DNA from: Candidatus Poribacteria bacterium WGA-3G
GTDB taxonomy: Bacteria; Poribacteria; WGA-4E; WGA-3G
NCBI GenBank assembly: GCA_000406005.1
Contig: ASZN01000004.1
Location: 1-64,000, forward strand
Length of the DNA stretch: 64,000 bases
Direction: 5' to 3'
Part shown: positions 17,948-26,948 of the stretch, one piece after another
Layout: each line of letters opens with the position of its first letter
How positions within the stretch are numbered: the stretch's first letter is position 1
Translations under genes and position numbers: made by a program
Notes under the pieces: generated by a model
Seen by the model: only the letters and a program-made list of their open reading frames with translations
What the model was told of the DNA's origin: nothing
Databases searched by the model: none

Positions 17948-18849
17948 AAACGGACAGCGTCTTGCAGTTCACGATATCGAGATGAAATTTCGGAAAACGC
18001 CACACGCTTTTGCCGGTTGATGCTAAAGTCTTCAATGTTAAAAGAGGCGACAACCGCGCCATACACCATAGCACTCCGTATCGCTTCCTCCGATGTATCC
18101 TCAACAGAAGCGAGGTAACCCATCATCCCACCCGCGAAACTATCGCCAGCACCTGTCGGGTCGGCGACTTGCCTGACCGGATATGCCGGTGCGTTGAAGT
18201 AGAATGATTCGGTGATACTGATTGCACCGTGCTCACCCTTCTTGATAATAACCCGCTCTGGACCATAGCGTAGAATCGTCTCTGCGGCGCAGACCAAGTT
18301 GGAATCACCTGTTAGCAGTCGCGCCTCACTATCGTTCAAGATGAGGACATCCACACGTGCCAAGAGTGCCTCTAACGCCTCCCGCTCTTCATTAATCCAA
18401 AAATCCATCGTATCACAGACAACAAGTTTCGGATTTGTTGACTGTTCAATGATGCTCAGCTGCAATACCGGTGAGTTATTCGCCAAAAAAAGATAGGGGA
18501 CATCTTTATACGTTTCAGGCAAAACGGGTTGAAAATCCTCAATAACATTTAGTTCAGTGAAGAGGGTATCGCGTACGTTGAAATCTTCAGTATAACGACC
18601 CCCCCATCGAAACGATTTGCCGTCTTCAACGCGTTCTAATCCTTCGAGATCAATTCCGTGGGTTTCGAGGATATCTGTGTAGGTCTGCGGAAAATCGGCA
18701 CCGACGACTCCGACAAGTTGAACGGTATTCCCAAAAAAACTCGCGGCGATAGCAGCATAGACACCGGAACCGCCAAGTACATCCTCAACGCGTCTACTTG
18801 GTGTTTCCACCGTATCTAAAGTAACCGTCCCAACGACTAAAACCGCCAT
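17944..18849 (-). CDS. PfkB-family sugar/nucleoside kinase
   Basis: A 301-residue ribokinase-like enzyme with N-terminal GGSGVYAAIAASFFG (about 26-40) and C-terminal DPTGAGDSFAGGMMG (about 228-242), whose GAGD aspartate is the catalytic base. It phosphorylates a sugar or nucleoside with ATP. The nearby S-adenosylhomocysteinase releases adenosine, so an adenosine-kinase-like role is possible, but the sequence alone does not fix the substrate. Its start overlaps the stop of the small upstream gene by 13 bases, indicating an operon. Confidence 0.8.
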   Translation of the reverse strand: MAVLVVGTVTLDTVETPSRRVEDVLGGSGVYAAIAASFFGNTVQLVGVVGADFPQTYTDILETHGIDLEGLERVEDGKSFRWGGRYTEDFNVRDTLFTELNVIEDFQPVLPETYKDVPYLFLANNSPVLQLSIIEQSTNPKLVVCDTMDFWINEEREALEALLARVDVLILNDSEARLLTGDSNLVCAAETILRYGPERVIIKKGEHGAISITESFYFNAPAYPVRQVADPTGAGDSFAGGMMGYLASVEDTSEEAIRSAMVYGAVVASFNIEDFSINRQKRVAFSEISSRYRELQDAVRF

Positions 18850-19073
18850 ATCTTGAATCCTTTTATGACTTCCTTTCGTTTCTCTGCATCAATAACATCT
18901 TCTGGCATCACTACCGTTGCATCTTTCCAGAAGGTTGCATCCGTTTTAGGATCATCCGTATCCGTATCAATATCCGCATCCGTCAAGGCATCAAAGCGGA
19001 TCCACTCGGTCTCATCCGGCTGTGCGTCTATCTCAGAACGACTATATTCGACGTATGTATTCTGCTCTTTCAT
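18837..19073 (-). CDS. Small acidic protein, weakly BrnA-antitoxin-like
   Basis: A 78-residue protein. The start at 19073 is chosen because the longer frame to 19184 overlaps the neighbouring membrane-protein gene. IRFDALTDADIDTDTDDP...FWKDATVVMPE resembles the N-terminal half of BrnA antitoxins, but the ribbon-helix-helix part expected after it is missing and no BrnT toxin is nearby. It overlaps the PfkB gene start by 13 bases. It may be a truncated antitoxin or an unrelated acidic protein. Confidence 0.45.
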   Translation of the reverse strand: MKEQNTYVEYSRSEIDAQPDETEWIRFDALTDADIDTDTDDPKTDATFWKDATVVMPEDVIDAEKRKEVIKGFKIWRF

Positions 19074-19095
19074 GGGTATTCGCCTTTTTTGAAAA

Positions 19096-19326
19096 TCAAA
19101 AAGGCCCCGGTCTATTTCTGTTTTCGCGGAATGCGCGGATAACCCGTCGCAACCGACGAATGAAAATGATACCGAGTACAACAAGTATCGGATACTGTAA
19201 AAAACCCAGCACTTTTACCAATGTCGGTGGGAGTTGTATCATATCAGAAGATGCCATCCAGATCGGCAACAAAAGTATCGCCGACAGAAGTACAATTACG
19301 CCTTCTATAGCCTCTAATTTCTTCAT
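19096..19326 (-). CDS. Small two-helix membrane protein
   Basis: A 76-residue protein with two hydrophobic segments (about 8-28 and 38-58) and a basic, Arg-rich tail, so both ends probably face the cytoplasm. GGGAGG precedes the ATG. It sits just upstream of the small acidic gene and PfkB gene in the same orientation. Function unknown. Confidence 0.55.
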   Translation of the reverse strand: MKKLEAIEGVIVLLSAILLLPIWMASSDMIQLPPTLVKVLGFLQYPILVVLGIIFIRRLRRVIRAFRENRNRPGPF

Positions 19327-19366
19327 AACTCATCCTCCCTGACAAAACCTCACCACTTTAAAAATT

Positions 19367-19387
19367 GGCGAGGTATGGAACCTCGCC
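19367..19387. repeat. REP-like palindrome, copy 2
   Basis: GGCGAGGT-ATGGA-ACCTCGCC followed by AGCA, the same element as 16440-16460 with the last stem pair changed from A-T to T-A on both sides. Confidence 0.6.
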
Positions 19388-19442
19388 AGCAAAAGTAACG
19401 CTTAACTTCACATCAGAGCAGCTATCGACGTATGACAAGCTG

Positions 19443-20708
19443 CTAAGTCCCCATTTCCCACGAATTGAGGTACTTCACCTGCTCATCCGTGAGCGTGTCG
19501 ATTTCAACGCCGAATGCCTGCAGCTTCAGTTCCGCGACCATCTCGTCAATGGACTCAGGAACATCGTACACGCGGTTCTCAAAATTATCACGGTTTTTGG
19601 CAATGTATTCAAGAGACAGTGCTTGGTTCGCAAAACTCATATCCATAACACTCGCCGGATGCCCCTCCGCAGCGGCAAGGTTCACCAGCCTACCCTCACC
19701 AACGAGATAGAGTTTCCGACCATCTTCAAGGGTATACACATCCACATAAGGACGTGCGATCCGCTTATCAACGCTCAATTTTTCAAGTACAGGAATGTCG
19801 ATTTCAACATTGAAATGCCCGGAATTCGCAATAATTGCGCCATCTTTCATCGCTTCAAAATGTTCTTTACGCAAAACATGAATATCACCTGTAAGCGTCA
19901 CAACGAGATCGGCTTCTTGAACCGCTTTTTGCATCGGCATCACGCGGAACCCATCCATCACCGCTTCAAGTGCTTTCAAGGCATCGACTTCAGTGACAAT
20001 AACGCTCGCGCCTAACCCGCGTGCGCGGCTCGCGACACCTCTACCACACCATCCATAACCTGCGATGACAACCGTCGTTCCAGCGATCAACAGGTTCGTC
20101 GCTCTGATGATACCGTCCAACGTGCTCTGTCCGGTGCCGTATCGATTATCAAAAAAATGTTTCGTCCGTGCGTCATTTACAGCAATAATCGGATATTTTA
20201 GGACACCTTCGGCCGCCATGCTCTTGAGCCGGATAACGCCTGTCGTTGTTTCTTCTGTTCCCGCCACAACTCGCTCAACCAAAGCAGGATTTGTCTCTTC
20301 GGAATGGAGTCTCGAAACGAGGTCAGCCCCGTCGTCCATCGTAATCGTCGGTTGCAAATCGAGCGTGGCATCAATGTGTTTGTAATAGGTTTCCGTATCT
20401 TCACCGTTAATCGCGAATACACCGATCTCCTCGTCAACAACCAGAGACGCAGCGACATCATCCTGTGTGCTGAGTGGATTTGAGGCGCAGAGAACGGCTT
20501 CGGCACCGCCTGCCTTTAGTGTTTTCATCAGGTTCGCTGTTTCAGTTGTGACGTGCAGACATGCGGCGACCCTGAGTCCATCTAAAGGACGTTCATTTTC
20601 AAATCTCGCACGGATAGAATCCAACACAGGCATAAACCGGTTCGCCCAGTCAATCCGCTGTTTCCCAACCGCTGCGAGTTCTGTCGTTTTTATATCGTAA
20701 TTCATCAA
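19443..20708 (-). CDS. ahcY: S-adenosylhomocysteinase
   Basis: A 421-residue enzyme that splits S-adenosylhomocysteine into adenosine and homocysteine, relieving product inhibition of methyltransferases. It shows the NAD-binding VVIAGYGWCGRG, DNRYGTGQSTLDGI, the substrate region HVTTETANLM near residue 51 and a C-terminal KYLNSWEMGT. The length fits the shorter bacterial/archaeal type lacking the 40-residue insertion. It lies 40 bases behind metK on the same strand, making a SAM-cycle pair. Confidence 0.95.
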   Translation of the reverse strand: MMNYDIKTTELAAVGKQRIDWANRFMPVLDSIRARFENERPLDGLRVAACLHVTTETANLMKTLKAGGAEAVLCASNPLSTQDDVAASLVVDEEIGVFAINGEDTETYYKHIDATLDLQPTITMDDGADLVSRLHSEETNPALVERVVAGTEETTTGVIRLKSMAAEGVLKYPIIAVNDARTKHFFDNRYGTGQSTLDGIIRATNLLIAGTTVVIAGYGWCGRGVASRARGLGASVIVTEVDALKALEAVMDGFRVMPMQKAVQEADLVVTLTGDIHVLRKEHFEAMKDGAIIANSGHFNVEIDIPVLEKLSVDKRIARPYVDVYTLEDGRKLYLVGEGRLVNLAAAEGHPASVMDMSFANQALSLEYIAKNRDNFENRVYDVPESIDEMVAELKLQAFGVEIDTLTDEQVKYLNSWEMGT

Positions 20709-20748
20709 TTTCCTTTTTATTTCCTAATATTTTCAAATGCTCTTTAAC

Positions 20749-21879
20749 TTACCGGAGTTGTTCGACGTAATCGGTCTCTTCCCAAGTAAAACCGGGTTCC
20801 TCGCGTCCAAAATGCCCGTACGCAGCGGTATTCTGATAGATCGGTTGACGTAACTTCAACCGTTCAATAATACCTACCGGTGTTAAATCGAAATGCGTGT
20901 TGACGAGTTTTTCGAGTGCCTCCGCATCGCCGGTGCCAAATGTATCGACCATAACAGAGACAGGTTCACTCCTGCCAATTGCATAGGAGAGCTGTATTTC
21001 GCACCGCTCTGCGAGTCCAGCAGCGACGAGATTTTTAGCAACGTGCCGCGCTGCATAAGTTGCACTCCGATCCACTTTCGTCGGGTCTTTCCCTGACAGC
21101 GCACCGCCGCCGTGCCGTCCCATACCCCCATAAGTATCAACAATAATCTTTCGACCTGTTAGACCGGCATCTCCTTGCGGTCCACCCGTCACAAAGCGTC
21201 CGGTTGGATTGATATGATATTTAATATCCGGTGCCTCGAGATTTTCAGGAATTATTTTTTTGATAACCTCTTCAATAATTGCTTCTCGTAACTCGGTGTC
21301 GCTAACATCCGGGTCGTGTTGTGCGGAGATAACAACAGTCGTCACCGCTTTAGGTTTGTCGTTGACATATTCAACTGTTACTTGAGATTTTCCGTCCGGT
21401 CGGACAAACGGAAGGATACCCTCTTTACGTACAGTAGCCAACCGCCGTGTCAATTGGTGGGCGAGGGTAATCGGCAGTGGCATCAATTCAGGGGTCTCGG
21501 TACATGCGTACCCAAACATTAACCCTTGATCGCCCGCACCGCCAGGGTTCACACCCATCGCGATGTCGGGAGACTGTTTGTCAATGATACTCAGTATAGC
21601 ACTCCGTTGCGCATCAAAACCGTATTCAATATCGGTGTAGCCGATATCGGTAAGTACTTTTCGCGCGATTTGTTGCGCATCGTAGTTTGCCGTCGTCGTA
21701 ATTTCACCGGTAATAACGGCAAGGCCCGTCGTAACTAAAGTTTCACAAGCCACTCTACCCATCGGGTCTGTCGTAAATATGGCATCAAGTACCGCGTCAG
21801 AGATCTGGTCTGCGATCTTGTCCGGGTGTCCCTCAGTGACAGATTCGGACGTAAACAGAAAATTCCTGCTCAATTCCAC
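20749..21879 (-). CDS. metK: S-adenosylmethionine synthetase
   Basis: A 376-residue enzyme that makes SAM from ATP and methionine. It has the signatures SVTEGHPDKIADQISDAVLD (13-32), GAGDQGLMFGYA (about 115-126) and GGGALSGKDPTKVDRS (about 246-261) with expected Mg, K and ATP ligands. GAGGAG precedes the ATG. ahcY follows in the same transcript. Its roughly 150-base leader holds a perfect palindrome; no known SAM riboswitch consensus was found there. Confidence 0.96.
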   Translation of the reverse strand: MELSRNFLFTSESVTEGHPDKIADQISDAVLDAIFTTDPMGRVACETLVTTGLAVITGEITTTANYDAQQIARKVLTDIGYTDIEYGFDAQRSAILSIIDKQSPDIAMGVNPGGAGDQGLMFGYACTETPELMPLPITLAHQLTRRLATVRKEGILPFVRPDGKSQVTVEYVNDKPKAVTTVVISAQHDPDVSDTELREAIIEEVIKKIIPENLEAPDIKYHINPTGRFVTGGPQGDAGLTGRKIIVDTYGGMGRHGGGALSGKDPTKVDRSATYAARHVAKNLVAAGLAERCEIQLSYAIGRSEPVSVMVDTFGTGDAEALEKLVNTHFDLTPVGIIERLKLRQPIYQNTAAYGHFGREEPGFTWEETDYVEQLR

Positions 21880-21962
21880 GTCTCCTCGTCTACGTATCTA
21901 TTTCCACATTATTTTTTATGGCGCGTCTCTCTGGTCGCCAAGTCGCTCACATAAGAGACAAG

Positions 21963-21984
21963 GGGTGGGTCGATCGACCCACCC
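21963..21984. repeat. 22-base perfect palindrome between rpsA and metK
   Basis: A self-complementary 22-mer of form GGGTGGGTCGA plus its complement lies between the end of the S1 gene and metK on the same strand. A GTCTCT...AGAGAC pairing lies just downstream (about 21925-21957). It may terminate S1 transcripts, act as an operator or be an intergenic repeat. Confidence 0.6.
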
Positions 21985-22035
21985 GTACAATCGTCATTCC
22001 GAAACTATAGATTTGAGACGAAAGCACAAAAAACA

Positions 22036-24636
22036 CTAATTCTCGGAGTCTTTCGTGCTTTCGGGTTCCTCTGTATTTTCGGAGTCCTCCGCTTCCTCAA
22101 CGCTCTCAGTACTTTCAGCATCTTCGGTACTTTCAACGTTTTCAGCATCTTCAGCATCTTCAGCATCTTCGACACTTTCAACGCTTTCAACACTCTCAGC
22201 ATCTTCAGTGTCTTCGGCACTTTCAACACTTTCAACACTCTCAGCATTTTCAGCATTTTCAGCATCTTCGGTGGTCTCAACACTCTCAACACTCGGAGTG
22301 CCTTCAGCGTCTTCAATAACCTCAACACTTTCAATACTTTCAGTGCTTTCAGCGTCTTCAATAACCTCAACGCTCTCAACACTCTCAACACTTTTAGCAC
22401 TTGCAACGTTTTCAACGTTCTCAGTGCTTTCAGCGTTTTCCACGAGTTCAGCGTTTGACTTACCCATTTCTTGTTTGAGCAAAGCACCCAATGCGGTGAC
22501 AGTCTCTTCGTGTGCTGGCATTTGTCGTCGCGGTTCACGTTCCCGTCGCGGGCGGGAAGAACGCTCTGGGCGCGTCCGTGGGGGTCTCTCCTCTTCTGGT
22601 GCAGCGGCGCGCGCTTGCTCAGCAAGGAGTGCCTTCAAACTCAAACCGATACGCCGATCCTTTGGAGACAAATTGATAACCTTTAAGTCTAACTCGTCAC
22701 CTACGGAAACGACCTCTTCCGGCTTTTCGATGCGACGTTCAGCGAGCTCCGAAATGTGAATTAAGCCTTCAATACCTTCTTCAAGTTTGGTAAACGCCCC
22801 AAAACTTGTGAGATTGACGATCGTACCACGCACCACAGAACCGACCTTATATTTTTCCGGAACTTCTGCCCAGGGGTCGGGCTGTGTCTGCTTGAGTCCC
22901 AATGAGACGCGACGCTCATCGGCATCAATCTGTAGGACGACGACTTCAATCTCGTCACCTTCCTTCAACGCTTCATTCGCTGCAGTCCCACGCTTGGTCC
23001 ACGAGAGATCAGAGGTATGGATTAACCCATCAATTCCGGGTTCAATTTCGACGAACGCCCCGAAACTGGTTATATTTCGGATACGGCCTATGATTTTACT
23101 ACCTTCAGGCGACCGCTGTTCTAAAAGTTCCCAGGGGTTTTGCTGTAACTGCTTAAGTCCAAGCGATATACGTTTATCTTCCCTTGAAATTTCGAGTACA
23201 ACGGCTTCAATTTCATCACCTTTATTGACAATTCGGGAGGGCGCGACGTTCCGGCGCGTCCATGCCATCTCAGATACATGGATGAGCCCCTCAACGCCTT
23301 CTTCAAGTTGTAAAAACGCGCCGTAGTTCACAATGTTGACGACAACACCTTGAACCGTGGCCCCGACAGGATATTTCTCATCAACGTTTTCCCAGGGGTC
23401 CTCAGTCATCTGTTTCAAACCCAACGAAATTTTCTCGTTGTCTTGACCGATACCGATGACCTCGACTTCAATCTCATCGTTGACAGAAACAACATCAGAC
23501 GGATGATGTATACGCTTCCACGACATATCCGTCTTATGAAGTAGGCCGTCAACGCCGCCAAGATCGACAAACGCCCCGAAAGCGGTTATGTTTTTCACAA
23601 CACCTGTAATCCGTTGACCGACCTCAAGGGTGCTGAGAATCTCCGCTCGCTTCTTGACGAGTTCGGTCTCCAACCATGCGCGACGCGACAAAACGATGTT
23701 ATGCCGTCGCTTACTCAGACTGATAACTTTCATATCCAGCGTCTGCCCTACATACTGTTCAAGGTTCTGGATAGGACGCAATTCAACTTGTGAAGCCGGT
23801 AAAAAACCGCGTAGAGATCCGACGCTCACCCGCAGGCCGCCTTTAATCCGTTCAGTAACACGACCTTTCACGGGTTCACCTGACTCATGCGCCGCCGCGA
23901 TCTCGTCCCAAATGAGTGTTTGATCGGCGATCTTCTTAGAAAGAACAATCTGTCCTTCCGAATCTTCACGCCGGACAATATATACATCGATTTCATCGCC
24001 AACTTTGACACCCGGTAAATCATTGTCACCGGGTTCAAATTCCGCTGCAGGGATGTACCCCTCCGATTTAAAACCGATGTCAATCATCACCTCATCACGG
24101 GTGACATCTACGACGACACCTTTAACAATCTCTCCATCCGTAAACGCTTTTATTGAATTATCATACGCTTCCTCAAGAGATTCTGCACTCATTGGTTCCA
24201 ATGACTCTTCCGACGCATCGGAGGCATCCTCAGACGCTGTTTCATCGGCAGGTGTTTCTACCTCTTCTTCAGCCTCCGCGTCAGCCTCGGCGACAACGTT
24301 TTCCACCGCCTCTTCAGGTGTGGATTCATCAGGGGGTGGTGTTGCTGCTTCCTCGGAATCAGCTTCGCCAACAGTCTCCACTACCGGTTCTTCCGGGGAT
24401 GTGTCATCATCAGCCTGTTCGGAATCAACATCGTCAGTAGTCGCTTCAACTTCAGAGCTCGTGTCTTCTCCTTGCACCTCAACATCTGCCTCGGTTGCCG
24501 AAGCTGTCTGTTCAGCCTCTGGAGTCTCTGCCTCGCTCGCTACTTCCTGATTCATCTCAGCTGATCCTTCAGCTGATTGTTTTTCTTCATCCACCTCAAC
24601 AGTGGACGCATTTGTATTTGCCTGTTCGTTGTTCAT
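22036..24636 (-). CDS. rpsA: Ribosomal protein S1 with six S1 domains and long acidic tails
   Basis: An 866-residue protein; typical bacterial S1 is about 550-600. Six S1 RNA-binding domains run from about residue 168 to 680. The last four carry the (F/Y)GAF and GL(I/L)H motifs that mark S1 domains active in mRNA binding. The N-terminal 165 residues are almost wholly Glu, Asp, Ala, Ser and Thr. After an Arg-rich linker (RPPRTRPERSSRPRRERE), the last 130 residues are degenerate ESVES/EDAE repeats encoded by tandem DNA repeats. The ATG is preferred over a TTG one codon earlier. The only strong AGGAGG is about 50 bases upstream, so initiation may not use a normal Shine-Dalgarno, as in other S1 mRNAs. 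Confidence 0.9.
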   Translation of the reverse strand: MNNEQANTNASTVEVDEEKQSAEGSAEMNQEVASEAETPEAEQTASATEADVEVQGEDTSSEVEATTDDVDSEQADDDTSPEEPVVETVGEADSEEAATPPPDESTPEEAVENVVAEADAEAEEEVETPADETASEDASDASEESLEPMSAESLEEAYDNSIKAFTDGEIVKGVVVDVTRDEVMIDIGFKSEGYIPAAEFEPGDNDLPGVKVGDEIDVYIVRREDSEGQIVLSKKIADQTLIWDEIAAAHESGEPVKGRVTERIKGGLRVSVGSLRGFLPASQVELRPIQNLEQYVGQTLDMKVISLSKRRHNIVLSRRAWLETELVKKRAEILSTLEVGQRITGVVKNITAFGAFVDLGGVDGLLHKTDMSWKRIHHPSDVVSVNDEIEVEVIGIGQDNEKISLGLKQMTEDPWENVDEKYPVGATVQGVVVNIVNYGAFLQLEEGVEGLIHVSEMAWTRRNVAPSRIVNKGDEIEAVVLEISREDKRISLGLKQLQQNPWELLEQRSPEGSKIIGRIRNITSFGAFVEIEPGIDGLIHTSDLSWTKRGTAANEALKEGDEIEVVVLQIDADERRVSLGLKQTQPDPWAEVPEKYKVGSVVRGTIVNLTSFGAFTKLEEGIEGLIHISELAERRIEKPEEVVSVGDELDLKVINLSPKDRRIGLSLKALLAEQARAAAPEEERPPRTRPERSSRPRREREPRRQMPAHEETVTALGALLKQEMGKSNAELVENAESTENVENVASAKSVESVESVEVIEDAESTESIESVEVIEDAEGTPSVESVETTEDAENAENAESVESVESAEDTEDAESVESVESVEDAEDAEDAENVESTEDAESTESVEEAEDSENTEEPESTKDSEN
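22055..22440. repeat. Degenerate 9-15-base tandem repeats encoding S1 acidic tail
   Basis: Repeats such as AGCATCTTC, ACACTTTCA and ACGCTCTCA occur head to tail for nearly 400 bases. They encode ESVES/EDAES units in rpsA. The other frames stay open because of the repeat and are not separate genes. Slippage could change tail length. Confidence 0.8.
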
Positions 24637-24735
24637 CAAGATACCTGGTCCATAAAAAACGCGTGACAGCGTTAATCCGCCAGTTCCTCCTTATATTCAA
24701 AGTGCTTTTAACACTTTACAAATCGGTTACGCAAT

Positions 24736-24765
24736 AGTATACCATAAATGTTTAAAGAAAAGCAA
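24736..24765 (-). promoter_or_regulatory. Probable rpsA promoter
   Basis: On the minus strand TTGCTT (24765-24760) and TATACT (24741-24736) with an 18-base spacer; this implies a leader of about 90 bases before the rpsA ATG. Confidence 0.45.
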
Positions 24766-24857
24766 CAAGATTTTTTTATCAATGCAATTTATTTCTTTTT
24801 CAACGTCTCTTTACGGAAAAAAATCTCACTAAACCGCGTATCAATTGAAAATTTTAT

Positions 24858-24886
24858 TTGACTTTTTTATTGTTTTTCTATAAGAT
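24858..24886 (+). promoter_or_regulatory. Promoter of STAS-RsbW operon
   Basis: TTGACT (24858-24863) and TAAGAT (24881-24886) with a 17-base spacer; the start is predicted near 24893. Confidence 0.6.
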
Positions 24887-24939
24887 TAAAATAGGTTCTC
24901 AGAGCCGCAAATAGTTTCAATTTATAAGAGGTGACTACA

Positions 24940-25284
24940 ATGGATTCGACAAAATTAATGAAGCTTCGGGAGGAGTCTGGCATCAAAATCCTTGAGATTA
25001 AAACAGACTTGAGCAGCTACGCAGCATCTGACTTACGGAAGGTACTTGAGGATCTCTTAGCAGAGAAAGTGGAGAAAATCGTCGTTAATCTGAGTCAGGT
25101 GAGCCATATCAACAGTACCGCCGTTGGTGCGCTTGTCGGTGTTGCAAAACGGCTTCGCCAAAACGGAGGGGATCTTAAAATTTGCGCGCTCGCAGACAAC
25201 TTAACGCGCACGTTCAATCTAATCGGTGCCTCCAGTGTCGTCGAAATCTATGAATCCGAAAATAGCGCGCTCGCCGCATTTTAA
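24940..25284 (+). CDS. STAS-domain anti-anti-sigma factor
   Basis: A 114-residue STAS protein. The ATG at 24940 follows AGAGGTG at proper spacing; a GTG at 24931 is an in-frame alternative. The phospho-site region reads HINSTAVGALVG instead of the usual DSSGLG, with Ser/Thr conserved but the surroundings altered, so its kinase specificity may differ from the other three STAS proteins here. It is followed after 19 bases by the RsbW-like kinase, forming an antagonist/anti-sigma pair. Confidence 0.85.
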   Translation: MDSTKLMKLREESGIKILEIKTDLSSYAASDLRKVLEDLLAEKVEKIVVNLSQVSHINSTAVGALVGVAKRLRQNGGDLKICALADNLTRTFNLIGASSVVEIYESENSALAAF

Positions 25285-25303
25285 CACGAAGTAGCATCCG
25301 CAC

Positions 25304-25759
25304 ATGGCAAACGCAGATATTAAACTTAAAATACCGAGTGCTGTCTTCTATATAGACCCGGTCCGCGCGTTTATCGGAAATCTCGCAAAAAACCTCGGCT
25401 TCTCCAGGAAACGCGTGGCAGACATCCAATTGGTCATCGATGAAATTTGCAGCAACGCGGTACATCACGGTTCAATTGATACTACCGTCGGCGTTAAACT
25501 ACAAATCAGGAGCGACGCGCACGCACTCGAAATTTTAGTGCGGGACACGGGTTCGCGGCATAAAGGACCAAAGAACTGGCTAACACACGAACGACTCTCA
25601 GAAATTGAAGCCAACCGATCTCCAAGCAACGAAGGCGGACACGGTATTTTTATCGCAAAATCGCTCTCGGATACCTATGAAATGAAAATTAACGCAGCAG
25701 GTGGCACCGATGTACGCGTCGTTTTCCAACTTTTAAAACCAGCGGATACGAAACCGTAG
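25304..25759 (+). CDS. RsbW/SpoIIAB-like serine kinase anti-sigma factor
   Basis: A 151-residue GHKL-type ATPase with N-box DEICSNAVHHG (about 46-56), G1 box VRDTGS (about 83-88) and G2 box EGGHGIFIAKSLSD (about 111-124). Such proteins bind and silence a sigma factor, or phosphorylate STAS antagonists. It is encoded behind the STAS gene and converges with the PP2C phosphatase gene, four bases away, so all parts of a partner switch are clustered. No sigma factor gene lies beside it. Confidence 0.88.
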   Translation: MANADIKLKIPSAVFYIDPVRAFIGNLAKNLGFSRKRVADIQLVIDEICSNAVHHGSIDTTVGVKLQIRSDAHALEILVRDTGSRHKGPKNWLTHERLSEIEANRSPSNEGGHGIFIAKSLSDTYEMKINAAGGTDVRVVFQLLKPADTKP

Positions 25760-25763
25760 CCTC

Positions 25764-26948
25764 TTAGTCGGCGACCTCAATCGCAATAAGCGTTAGATCA
25801 TCCTCTTTAGGACAGGCACCTGCAAAGGTATCAACCGCCTCAGAGATGCTCACAATCAGATGGGCAGCCGATTGTTCCGCGCGTGCACACGCCAATTTTT
25901 GGAGTCGTTCCGCTGTAAACTCCTCACCGTGTGCGTTCTTCACTTCATAAACACCGTCTGTATAGAGTAACAGCCGACTTGACCGGTCGAACGGATATTG
26001 CATCGTCTCATAAACCGATTCCTGCCAAATTCCCAAGCCGTTTCCTGCGTGTTTATCACCAATAGCGGCGTACATCTGTTCATCGGAATTATATAAAAGC
26101 GGGAAAGAGTGCCCAGCATTCGCACAGATAAGCACCCCTTTAGCGACATCAATGATCCCACAAAACGCCGTTGCGAACATAAACAACCGTGAACTAATCA
26201 GATCGTTGAAACGGGTATTCAGTATTTCAAGAAGGTAGCCGGGATTGTCTTTAATCTGTTGTTGGAATTCCGCTAAAATTGTTTTAATGAAAACCGTTAC
26301 GAACGCAGCTGAAACACCGTGTCCCATAACATCAGAAATAAAAACCCCGAGTCGGTTCGGTGCAATCTCCCAGATATCATAGAAATCGCCGCCAACCGCC
26401 ATTTCCGGGCAACAGCTCGAGGCGATGCGAAATCCTGATAGTTCTTGTACGCCATTCTGTGGAATCAGTATCTCCTGAATGCTCCTCGCCATTTGAAGTT
26501 CTTCTTCCAGCCGGGAATTATGTTCCGCAAGCGTATCCTGATACCCTTTAATCCGCAAGAGTGATCGGACCCGTGCGAGTACTTCGACACTATCAAAAGG
26601 CTTCTCAATAAAATCGTCGGCACCCACTTCAATTGACTTAATCCGATTTTCACGCGTATCGCGGAGGGCGGTTATCATCACAATCGGTATAAATTCAGTC
26701 GCTTCATCTGCCCGAATCCGTTCAACGACCTCAAAGCCGTCCATCCTCGGCATATTGATATCCAACAGAATGAGATCGGGCATCTCTTTCTCTACGACTT
26801 GAAGTGCCTCAAGCCCATCTCCAGCCGTATAGACGGTATACCCGCGCGCCTTGAGCTGAATCTGGAGGATTTTGACGTTCCGGGGCTCATCATCAACGAC
26901 GAGAATTTTCGAGGTTTCTTGGCGTTCAGAAATTGCTTCATTGCTCAT
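25764..26948 (-). CDS. Response-regulator PP2C phosphatase (RsbU/RsbP-like)
   Basis: A 394-residue protein. The N-terminal receiver domain (16-130) has phospho-acceptor DINMPRMDG (D62) and a Lys in the EKPFD motif. A short coiled linker and SpoIIE-type PP2C domain (about 165-394) follow, with metal-binding AVGGDFYD, SDVMGHG and LLYTDGVYE. Phosphorylation should switch the phosphatase, which then dephosphorylates STAS proteins. Its start overlaps the stop of the upstream response regulator (ATGA), so the two are translated together. Confidence 0.92.
   Translation of the reverse strand: MSNEAISERQETSKILVVDDEPRNVKILQIQLKARGYTVYTAGDGLEALQVVEKEMPDLILLDINMPRMDGFEVVERIRADEATEFIPIVMITALRDTRENRIKSIEVGADDFIEKPFDSVEVLARVRSLLRIKGYQDTLAEHNSRLEEELQMARSIQEILIPQNGVQELSGFRIASSCCPEMAVGGDFYDIWEIAPNRLGVFISDVMGHGVSAAFVTVFIKTILAEFQQQIKDNPGYLLEILNTRFNDLISSRLFMFATAFCGIIDVAKGVLICANAGHSFPLLYNSDEQMYAAIGDKHAGNGLGIWQESVYETMQYPFDRSSRLLLYTDGVYEVKNAHGEEFTAERLQKLACARAEQSAAHLIVSISEAVDTFAGACPKEDDLTLIAIEVAD

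Noticed and set aside
18837..19184. Longer start of the small acidic protein
   Set aside because: The upstream 37 residues overlap the two-helix membrane protein gene and look like shadow coding.
21880..22035. SAM riboswitch before metK
   Set aside because: The leader has a palindrome, but no core of the known SAM riboswitch classes could be recognised.
22055..22759. Long Ser/Leu-rich ORF on the plus strand and Leu/Lys-rich ORF on the minus strand across the S1 tail
   Set aside because: Both are artefacts of the tandem repeats that keep several frames open; the rpsA frame is supported by six S1 domains.
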